A DNA stretch of 5,041 nt, from the NCBI GenBank assembly GCA_002729015.1, contig PBVO01000011.1, positions 1-5,041 on the forward strand, given 5' to 3'. The notes below the pieces were generated by a model. That model saw only the letters and a list, made by a program, of their open reading frames with translations. It had not been told where the DNA came from and did not search any database. The position numbers and the translations under genes are program-made. This document shows positions 1 to 5,041 of this stretch, piece after piece. Position 1 is the stretch's first letter; every line of letters starts with the position of its first letter. This DNA is from Candidatus Poribacteria bacterium (lineage in GTDB: Bacteria; Poribacteria; WGA-4E; UBA9662).

Positions 1-121
1 AAATTAAGCAGATAGTATTTGAGAAGTCGGGGTGCGAAATTTTCAAAGAATAATTGTTTATGATAATCTGCTCTACCTTTGTCCGTTTTTTTACTATTTA
101 ACTTCGGCCACCAATTTAATA

Positions 122-150
122 TTGTCGGTTATTAAGAGCGGTGTTATAAT
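122..150 (+). promoter_or_regulatory. Predicted sigma70-type promoter of hisA (extended -10)
   Basis: The -10 box at 145-150 is a perfect TATAAT and is preceded by TG at 142-143, giving an extended -10. The -35 at 122-127 (TTGTCG) matches consensus at 4 of 6 positions, with an optimal 17 bp spacer. Transcription would start near 157, giving a leader of about 24 nt. This implies that hisA is transcribed independently here rather than only as part of a longer his operon. Confidence 0.7.
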
Positions 151-162
151 TTTCTCTTTCCT

Positions 163-168
163 AGGAGA
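163..168 (+). promoter_or_regulatory. Shine-Dalgarno of hisA
   Basis: AGGAGA at 163-168 lies 12 nt before the ATG at 181. The spacing is somewhat long but the match is strong and there is no competing in-frame start, so it supports the start at 181. Confidence 0.65.
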
Positions 169-180
169 TTAGAACAAAAA

Positions 181-918
181 ATGCGAATTTTTCCAGCAAT
201 TGATCTTCGCAATGGCAAATGTGTCAACCTTATTCAAGGGCGAGCTGACGCCGAAACAATTTTCTCTGAAGATCCAATTTCAGTGGCCGAATCATGGGCT
301 GATCAAGGGGCTGAGTATTTACACTTAGTTGATTTGGATGGTGCTTTTGAGGGAGATTCAGCTAATCTTTCAATCGTAAAAGAAATTGTACAGCGTATTT
401 CTATACCAACTCAACTGGGAGGTGGTATCCGAGATATGGAGCGGATTGAACATATACTAGGCCTAGGTGTTAGTCGACTAATTTTAGGGACTGCTGCTCT
501 TAGGAATTGGGAATTGGTCCAAGATGCAGCCACCAAGTACCCAAAACAGATCGTAGTTGGAATTGATGCCACCAACGGTCTAGTTGCTACAGAAGGATGG
601 GTAAATATTTCTGAACGACAAGCTACTGAATTCGCTAGGGAAATGACGTCTCTGGGAGTTGAAACAATCATTTACACGGACATTACAAGCGACGGGATGT
701 TGGCAGGACCGAATGTCGAGGCAACATCCGAAATCATTACATCCTTAGATTCGTCAATTGAGGTAGTTGCATCAGGTGGTGTAACTACGCTTGATGACTT
801 GAAGAACTTGAAAGCTATCGGGTCGGCTGGAGCAATTATTGGGCGTGCTCTATATACTCAACAACTAGACTTACAATTAGCAATCAATACCGTACGTAAC
901 TCTATTCGTCTGCCCTAA
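181..918 (+). CDS. hisA: HisA: 5'-ProFAR (phosphoribosylformimino-AICAR phosphate) isomerase
   Basis: HisA is a cytoplasmic (beta/alpha)8-barrel enzyme that converts ProFAR to PRFAR by an Amadori rearrangement in histidine biosynthesis. The 245-residue length is typical of the family. Visible signatures are PAIDL at 5-9 with catalytic Asp8, the VDLDGA strand at 50-55, the first phosphate-binding loop GGGIR at 80-84, LILGTAA at 100-106, GID at 127-129 with second catalytic Asp129, YTDI at 165-168, and the second phosphate-binding elements ASGGV at 197-201 and GRALY at 221-225. Asp8 and Asp129 are the expected acid/base pair, so the enzyme should be active. The start is fixed by the family N-terminus (MRIFPAIDL) and the upstream AGGAGA. 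It has its own promoter, and no hisH or hisF is next to it in the window; the right neighbour is unrelated and convergent, overlapping the last 17 bp. HisA and HisF are homologous, but the sequence is HisA-like throughout. Confidence 0.96.
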   Translation: MRIFPAIDLRNGKCVNLIQGRADAETIFSEDPISVAESWADQGAEYLHLVDLDGAFEGDSANLSIVKEIVQRISIPTQLGGGIRDMERIEHILGLGVSRLILGTAALRNWELVQDAATKYPKQIVVGIDATNGLVATEGWVNISERQATEFAREMTSLGVETIIYTDITSDGMLAGPNVEATSEIITSLDSSIEVVASGGVTTLDDLKNLKAIGSAGAIIGRALYTQQLDLQLAINTVRNSIRLP

Positions 919-1354
919 TCCAACTGACCACGTCCATACCTTCGCCAGCCCCTCCCTCAATACCATCACTACCAAGGGACACTAAATCATAGCCATTCGG
1001 GTCTCGAAAACCAGGTCTGGCGTAGAAGTATGGGTTACCCCACGGGTCATTAACAATCGGATCGTCCAAATAAGGCCCTTTCCAGTTAATAGGTAAAGGC
1101 GCGACCTCAGGGCTCTCCCATAAAGCGACAAGCCCTTGCTCGGTAGAAGGGTAATCTCCGTTATCTTTGGCATAAGAATCCAATGCAATTCCAATTTTCT
1201 CGATTTCGTTGCTTGCTTGTGCCTGTAGAGCTTTTCCCGATTGGCCTAGCAAACGAGGAGCAAAAATGACTACGACAATGACACCAACTACTAAAATGGC
1301 GACTAGTGCCTGTGTGGAAGATACCCCCGATTGCCGCCTCCAAAAGTTACTCAA
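902..1354 (-). CDS. gspG: GspG-like major pseudopilin of a type II secretion-type system, with atypical N-terminus
   Basis: GspG is the major subunit of the periplasmic pseudopilus that drives type II secretion; its precursor sits in the inner membrane and is cut by a prepilin peptidase. I chose the TTG at 1354, not the GTG at 1399, because AGGGGGG (1367-1361) lies 6 nt upstream and it gives a normal 150-residue precursor with a short basic leader (M-S-N-F-W-R-R-Q-S-G) before the cut. The GTG has no Shine-Dalgarno and follows a stop codon directly. After Gly10 comes a hydrophobic helix (about precursor residues 16-34), then IGIALDSYAKDNGDYPSTEQGL, paraphrased here as the GspG signature of a DNG-YP-TEQGL block at about 64-75, then NDPWGNPY at 102-109, and a C-terminal SLGSDG...EGG...D loop at 126-141 resembling the calcium-binding loop. 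Oddly, mature residues 1-5 are VSSTQ instead of the usual F-T-L-(L/I)-E, so Glu5 is Gln. No other gsp gene is in the window. Identity as a GspG-family protein is firm; membership of a working secretion system is inference. Confidence 0.85.
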   Translation of the reverse strand: MSNFWRRQSGVSSTQALVAILVVGVIVVVIFAPRLLGQSGKALQAQASNEIEKIGIALDSYAKDNGDYPSTEQGLVALWESPEVAPLPINWKGPYLDDPIVNDPWGNPYFYARPGFRDPNGYDLVSLGSDGIEGGAGEGMDVVSWIRADE

Positions 1355-1360
1355 ACTATG

Positions 1361-1367
1361 CCCCCCT
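1361..1367 (-). promoter_or_regulatory. Ribosome binding site that decides the gspG start
   Basis: On the minus strand AGGGGGG is followed by a 6-nt spacer (CATAGT) and then TTG at 1354-1352. It is a purine-rich anti-16S-like tract at good spacing. No comparable tract precedes the GTG at 1399, so this site favours the TTG start and a 10-residue prepilin leader. Confidence 0.5.
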
Positions 1368-1422
1368 AATTCATTCTTATAATCAACCAAACCTAACACT
1401 CAGACTTGCAAAATCGCCCACC

Positions 1423-1451
1423 ATTTTAGCATAATCACCTTAGTCTGGCAA
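1423..1451 (-). promoter_or_regulatory. Predicted sigma70-type promoter of gspG
   Basis: Read on the minus strand, the -35 is TTGCCA (1451-1446, 5 of 6 to consensus). A 17 bp spacer leads to the -10 TAAAAT (1428-1423, 5 of 6), which has TG one base upstream (extended -10). Transcription would start near 1416, leaving a leader of about 62 nt to the TTG start. This is a stronger -35 than in the other two promoters of the window. Confidence 0.65.
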
Positions 1452-1497
1452 GCCCCCAACCTCATATTAGTAGAGGATATAAAAAGACATTTGAAGG

Positions 1498-1526
1498 TTG
1501 TATTTTGGGGGTGAAATTGCTATACT
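1498..1526 (+). promoter_or_regulatory. Predicted sigma70-type promoter of the dehydrogenase gene
   Basis: TATACT at 1521-1526 (5 of 6) is preceded by TG at 1518-1519, an extended -10. The -35 at 1498-1503 (TTGTAT) keeps only the TTG, at 17 bp spacing. Transcription would start near 1533, about 46 nt before the ATG. It faces away from the gspG promoter, with the two -35 boxes 46 bp apart, leaving room for a shared regulator, though no clear operator is visible. Confidence 0.6.
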
Positions 1527-1567
1527 CAGCTCTTATTTATTACAACACTAACAAATCATACAATTTT

Positions 1568-1572
1568 GAGGT
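1568..1572 (+). promoter_or_regulatory. Shine-Dalgarno of the dehydrogenase gene
   Basis: GAGGT at 1568-1572 lies 6 nt before the ATG at 1579. A second in-frame ATG at 1585 would be 12 nt away, so the first is preferred. Confidence 0.7.
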
Positions 1573-1578
1573 AAGAAT

Positions 1579-2616
1579 ATGTCAATGAAAGCACTAGTAC
1601 TAGAGGAATATAACAAGCTAGTTTACAAAGATGTTCCTGTGCCTCAACTTGCATCTGACGAAGTATTGATTTCAGTCAAGGCTTGTGGTATTTGTGGAAG
1701 TGATGTTCATGGACTAGATGGTAGCAGTGGTCGAAGAATTCCACCACTTATTATGGGACATGAAGCCTCTGGGCAAATTGCTGAAGTAGGTACAGATGTT
1801 AGAGATTGGGACGTAGGGGATCGGGTTACATTCGACTCAACCATCTATCGTTTAGATGATTGGTATACCCGAAAAGGTCTTTATAACCTGAGTGATGGAC
1901 GAGAGGTTGTTGGGGTGTCTCCGGGTGAGTATCGACGAAACGGTGCATTTGCAGAGTATGTGGCCGTTCCTAGTCATGTGTTGTATAAAATACCGGATCA
2001 AGTCTCCTATACTCAGGCCGCAATGGTAGAACCAGTTGGTGTTGCCCTACACGCTGTCGAAATTACTCCTATTACCGTTAACGATACCGCGGTTGTGGTA
2101 GGAGCTGGTATGATTGGCTCATTTATTGTTCAAGCACTTAAGGTCGCTGGCTGTGGAAAAGTCGTGATTGTTGATTTGGAACAGGATCGCATCGACTTAG
2201 CTGTTCGATTGGGTGCAGATTTCGGGTTATTGTCCCACGACAAAGTAACAGAAAATATTCGGAATTTGACCAATGGCCGAGGGGCAGACGTTGTTTTTGA
2301 AGCTGTAGGTATTGACCCAACTGTGCAAATTGCAATTGATTGTGTCCGTCGTGGGGGTAATGTCACATTGGTTGGTAATATCGCTTCAGATGTTAATTTA
2401 CCACTCCAAAAAGTAGTGACACAAGAATTGCGATTGCAAGGTAGCTGTGGTATTTGTGGTGAATATCCAGCGGCATTAGACTTGATTAATAGCGGCAAGA
2501 TTAACGTTGATGAGATATTGAGTGCGGAAGTAAACCTAAAAAATGGAGCAGATTGGTTTCGTCGGCTATATCAAAAAGAGAAAGGCTTGATGAAAGTAGT
2601 ACTCAAACCAGAATAG
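1579..2616 (+). CDS. Zinc-family medium-chain alcohol/polyol dehydrogenase (threonine/sorbitol-dehydrogenase-like) lacking the structural zinc site
   Basis: This is a 345-residue medium-chain dehydrogenase, a usual length, probably cytoplasmic and NAD(H)-dependent, oxidising a secondary alcohol, polyol or amino alcohol; the substrate cannot be told. The GroES-like N-domain carries the catalytic zinc ligands Cys39 (in CGICGSDVH, 36-44), His61-Glu62 (GHE) and Glu151 (EPVG). The Rossmann domain has VVVGAGMIG at 172-180 and Asp199 after the second strand (VIVDL), which favours NAD over NADP. The structural zinc lobe at 91-105 retains the family spacing C-x2-C-x2-C-x7-C, but the four positions are Arg91, Asp94, Thr97 and Ser105, so no structural zinc can bind there in the normal way. 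A second CGICG occurs at 290-294, before EYPAAL. It resembles threonine, sorbitol, butanediol and galactitol-1-phosphate dehydrogenases; I do not assign a symbol. It has its own promoter, is divergent from gspG, and converges on glnD, so context gives no substrate clue. Confidence 0.9.
   Translation: MSMKALVLEEYNKLVYKDVPVPQLASDEVLISVKACGICGSDVHGLDGSSGRRIPPLIMGHEASGQIAEVGTDVRDWDVGDRVTFDSTIYRLDDWYTRKGLYNLSDGREVVGVSPGEYRRNGAFAEYVAVPSHVLYKIPDQVSYTQAAMVEPVGVALHAVEITPITVNDTAVVVGAGMIGSFIVQALKVAGCGKVVIVDLEQDRIDLAVRLGADFGLLSHDKVTENIRNLTNGRGADVVFEAVGIDPTVQIAIDCVRRGGNVTLVGNIASDVNLPLQKVVTQELRLQGSCGICGEYPAALDLINSGKINVDEILSAEVNLKNGADWFRRLYQKEKGLMKVVLKPE
2446..2459 (+). repeat. 14-bp direct repeat copy (other copy at 1684-1697) inside the dehydrogenase gene
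   Basis: The 14-mer TGTGGTATTTGTGG occurs at 1684-1697 and again at 2446-2459, in the same reading frame, each encoding Cys-Gly-Ile-Cys-Gly with identical codons up to the last base. The first copy contains the catalytic zinc cysteine (Cys39). The flanking bases differ, so this is more likely a repeated peptide motif than a recent DNA duplication. Confidence 0.6.
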
Positions 2617-2623
2617 ATAAGCA

Positions 2624-5041
2624 TTAAATTTTTTCTTCTAGAACCTGCCTAATTTGCTCAATTCGAACACCATCTTGGATTTTGCTGCCGTCACTTTCAG
2701 TGATATAAAAAGTATCGATGACAAAAGTCGGTTGCGTAAAAATCTTTGCTATTCGCAGGTCGATCTCTAACCCAAGTAATACGTCAGTGAGAGTAAAAAG
2801 CAAGCCCATTCTGTCTCGAGTACGGACTTCCAAAATAGTACATTGATCGGACTCTTCATTGTTGATTTGAATACTAGTCTGATGAAGCCCCGGCTTGATC
2901 CTTTCGGAAACAGGCAACGGTTTAGAGTATGCCTTGTCTAACAATTTATTTACTTCCGATTCTTTACTCCAGATTTGATTGAAGATTTTGGCTAATTCAG
3001 TACAACGTTGAGCAGAGACCGCTAAGTGTTGCTTACTTTTTGGATCTATCTCGGAAATTGTTAATAAATCAACGACAATGTTATCCTTTCGGGTTTCGAG
3101 ATCAGCACTAAGTATGTTGATGTTCTCGGCGGTCAAGATGCCCGCAATTCGACGAAATAGTCCTATTGAATCTTGTGTACAAATCCCAATCCGTGTATGC
3201 TGTTCGCCCCGTTCTAAACAGACTAGAACAACAGGAAATTCATCCCCTAATTCAGTATATTGTTCAACCAATTCAATTTGATTAGCAATAGCTGTTGGAT
3301 CGTGACTTGTCAAAGTTTCCATTTGTTCAAAATGTGTTCTGATTTTCTCTATCGGTACTTGATAACTTAACTGCTTATCTACTGACTGCTCTAGCTCAGA
3401 CAATCCGATTTTTTGGTTATAATTTTTCATGGTTGTCAGTGTCCGTTCATAGAGTTGCCACAGCAAGGTAGCGTGCCAGTCATTCCAAACAACAGAGTTA
3501 ACAGCCCGAATATCTGCATAAGTCAACAAATACAACATCTTTAGTTTATTAGTATCACCTGTGAAAATATCAGCGAAAGATTGAATCACTTTTTCGTCAT
3601 CTAGATCACGATGGCGTGAGATATAGCTCATGGTTAAGTGTTGCTCAATTAGGAACAGGACTAGCTGGGATTTGGCTCCTGTAATACCTAAACGGTCTAA
3701 GATGATTTTTGACAAATCTACACTCTTTTGATCATGACTCCCTTCATTTTTGAGACCTTTTCCAATATCGTGGAGCAATACTGATAATCGAAGCAATTCA
3801 GGCTGTTCCAATTCATTTAAGAGATCGATAAATACTTGACCTCCTTTAACCTCAGCGAGTGTGCTGATTTCTAAGTTTTCAATAGCATAAAAAGTGTGTT
3901 CATCAACAGTATATTGATGAAAACCATCGAGCTGAAACTGAGCTCTCAAATGCGAAAATTCGGGCAAATAAGCTTCGAGGATTTTCCAACGGTGCATTCT
4001 TCTAAGTGTACGGGCCACATTATTGGGTTTAGCTAAAATCGCCAAAAAATACCCGGCAATTTTCGAAGAACAGCGAAAATGATCATCAATTTGGTCTAAG
4101 CTATTGGCAAGACTATAGCGGACCTCTGCACTAACACGACAGTTAGTCTGTTGACGATGCATAAACAGTTTGAAAATACGTTCTGGTTTTTGGCTAAAGT
4201 CTGATTTTCCTTTTTCAAATACGATTTCATTACGAACGGTTCGAAACCCATCAGCTAATTTTTGTCTTCGAAATACATCAAAGATTGTAGATAAACTTGG
4301 ATGTCCATAGCTCACTCGATCAATAATTAGTTTAGCAAACTCGAAGATATTTTCTGCATGCGAAAAATAATCCTGTAGTAATTGTTCTTCAGAAAAACTA
4401 TTACTTTTATCCTTATAGCCTAGATTTTTTGCGGTAGTCTCTTGCATTTCAAACGATAATATATCATTACACCTTTTGCTAAGCAGATGAAGTTCATTAC
4501 GTACTCTAAGCATAAAATCGACTGCTGTGATAGTCAGTCTGTAAACAGCGGATGGAATCAATTGTTTACTGTGTAAGTCTTCAATACTTTTCGAACCATA
4601 TTGAACAGTTGAAATCCAGATAGCTGTGTGAAAATCACGCAGTCCACCAACGCCTTCTTTCAGATTAGGCTCTTGTAAATAAATAGTTGAACCATAGGAT
4701 TCGTGTCGGTTATTCCAGTCCTGTATTTTCTGTGAAATAAAACGTCCGACTTGACGCTTAAACAATGGTTTGGAAGTGACTCGGAGATAGTGTCGATAAA
4801 CGTCTTCTTTACCAATAACGAATCTTGCCTCTAGCATTGAGGTCTTTGAAAATAAATCTTCTTGTGTAACTTTGACACAGTCTCTTACTGAACGACAACT
4901 GTGACCGACATCAAATCCAGTATCCCACAAAACCGTAACCAACATTGAAGAGAATTTTTCTAATTGACCAAGATCAGAAGAGGAATCATAAACTAACATT
5001 ATGTCAATATCAGAATGGCGGTTTAGCTCTTCTCGCCCGTA
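2624..5041 (-). CDS. glnD: GlnD: bifunctional PII uridylyltransferase / uridylyl-removing enzyme (N-terminus outside window)
   Basis: GlnD senses glutamine and adds UMP to, or removes it from, the PII proteins GlnB/GlnK, controlling glutamine synthetase and nitrogen genes in the cytoplasm. The frame stays open to the right edge, giving 805 visible residues. The first 14 include YGREELNRHSDIDI, the nucleotidyltransferase active-site segment with the D-x-D aspartates, so the ATG at 4999 is internal and roughly 50-110 N-terminal residues are missing. Numbering from the edge: nucleotidyltransferase domain from 1; the GlnD-specific segment EPNLKEGVGGLRDFHTAIWI at about 124-143; HD phosphohydrolase (uridylyl-removing) domain with DEHT around His382, LLHDIGKG with His424-Asp425, and His436; IEQHL and LTYAD at about 465-510; ACT domain 1 at about 616-665; ACT domain 2 at about 734-804. 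All key motifs look intact, so both activities are expected. The sequence is unlike the enteric form in detail (for example HDIGKG rather than HDIAKG). It ends 7 bp from the convergent dehydrogenase gene. The promoter is outside the window. Confidence 0.95.
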   Translation of the reverse strand, partial: YGREELNRHSDIDIMLVYDSSSDLGQLEKFSSMLVTVLWDTGFDVGHSCRSVRDCVKVTQEDLFSKTSMLEARFVIGKEDVYRHYLRVTSKPLFKRQVGRFISQKIQDWNNRHESYGSTIYLQEPNLKEGVGGLRDFHTAIWISTVQYGSKSIEDLHSKQLIPSAVYRLTITAVDFMLRVRNELHLLSKRCNDILSFEMQETTAKNLGYKDKSNSFSEEQLLQDYFSHAENIFEFAKLIIDRVSYGHPSLSTIFDVFRRQKLADGFRTVRNEIVFEKGKSDFSQKPERIFKLFMHRQQTNCRVSAEVRYSLANSLDQIDDHFRCSSKIAGYFLAILAKPNNVARTLRRMHRWKILEAYLPEFSHLRAQFQLDGFHQYTVDEHTFYAIENLEISTLAEVKGGQVFIDLLNELEQPELLRLSVLLHDIGKGLKNEGSHDQKSVDLSKIILDRLGITGAKSQLVLFLIEQHLTMSYISRHRDLDDEKVIQSFADIFTGDTNKLKMLYLLTYADIRAVNSVVWNDWHATLLWQLYERTLTTMKNYNQKIGLSELEQSVDKQLSYQVPIEKIRTHFEQMETLTSHDPTAIANQIELVEQYTELGDEFPVVLVCLERGEQHTRIGICTQDSIGLFRRIAGILTAENINILSADLETRKDNIVVDLLTISEIDPKSKQHLAVSAQRCTELAKIFNQIWSKESEVNKLLDKAYSKPLPVSERIKPGLHQTSIQINNEESDQCTILEVRTRDRMGLLFTLTDVLLGLEIDLRIAKIFTQPTFVIDTFYITESDGSKIQDGVRIEQIRQVLEEKI

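Larger units (their letters stand above)
1..180. other. Intergenic/leader region upstream of hisA
   Basis: No gene can be supported here. In the third plus frame a 16-codon tail ends at a TAA at 51-53 and could be the last residues of an upstream gene, but it is too short to identify. On the minus strand the register 128 down to 3 stays open for 42 codons but has no ATG, GTG or TTG start. The right half holds the hisA promoter and ribosome binding site. A T-run at 86-92 has no GC-rich stem in front of it, so I do not call a terminator. Confidence 0.5.

Noticed and set aside
7..72. Inverted repeat AGCAGAT (7-13) / ATCTGCT (66-72) as a terminator or operator
   Set aside because: The arms are 7 bp with a 52 bp loop, and the following T-run (86-92) is not adjacent to the stem; chance is likely in AT-rich DNA.
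411..671. 86-codon open frame on the minus strand inside hisA
   Set aside because: It lies wholly within the strongly supported hisA on the other strand, has no recognisable domain, and is explained as a shadow of hisA codons.
1397..1399. GTG as the gspG start (165 residues)
   Set aside because: It directly follows a stop codon, has no Shine-Dalgarno and would sit only about 17 nt from the predicted transcription start. The TTG at 1354 has a purine tract at good spacing and gives the usual length and leader. The GTG remains possible.
1441..1465. Possible sigma54 promoter (CTGGCAAG...)
   Set aside because: The GG of a -24 element is present, but there is no TTGC-like -12 element at the required distance on either strand.
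2130..2498. 122-codon open frame on the minus strand inside the dehydrogenase gene
   Set aside because: It overlaps the conserved Rossmann domain coding of the dehydrogenase; its own translation is low-complexity in character and shows no family motif.
2629..2643. T-run and TTCTAGAA palindrome as a bidirectional terminator
   Set aside because: There is no GC-rich stem next to the T-run, and an 8-bp palindrome without a loop cannot form a terminator hairpin.
3078..3281. 67-codon plus-strand open frame inside glnD
   Set aside because: It is antisense to the first ACT domain of GlnD and has no motif or plausible ribosome binding site of its own.
1..5041. tRNA, rRNA, riboswitch, CRISPR array, insertion sequence or toxin-antitoxin module
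   Set aside because: No tRNA-like cloverleaf, ribosomal segment, regularly spaced repeats, terminal inverted repeats or transposase motifs were seen, and genes fill nearly the whole window.

Overview
This 5,041-base window is AT-rich and densely packed. It holds three complete protein genes and one that runs off the right edge. No RNA gene, mobile element, CRISPR array or long repeat is visible. GlnD plus a type II secretion-type pseudopilin point to a diderm (Gram-negative-type) bacterium. The HisA, GlnD and dehydrogenase sequences do not look like the enteric versions, and I cannot place the organism more precisely without a database search.

Layout: 1-180 is a leader region ending in a good extended -10 promoter and Shine-Dalgarno for hisA (181-918, +), the isomerase of histidine biosynthesis. 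A GspG-type major pseudopilin (902-1354, -) converges on hisA and overlaps its 3' end by 17 bp. The 224 bp from 1355 to 1578 carries two back-to-back predicted promoters, one for gspG leftward and one for a zinc-family medium-chain dehydrogenase rightward (1579-2616, +). That dehydrogenase converges on glnD (2624 to beyond 5041, -) with only 7 bp between stop codons. GlnD is the bifunctional uridylyltransferase/uridylyl-removing enzyme that senses glutamine for PII signalling; its extreme N-terminus lies outside the window.

The genes do not form an operon or a shared pathway. Strands alternate +, -, +, -, each intact gene seems to have its own promoter, and the two convergent junctions show no hairpin terminator. 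I see no evidence of a new multi-gene system. The most notable oddities are inside proteins: the dehydrogenase has lost all four structural-zinc cysteines while keeping their exact spacing, and the pseudopilin lacks the near-invariant Glu5 and has a degenerate processing motif.
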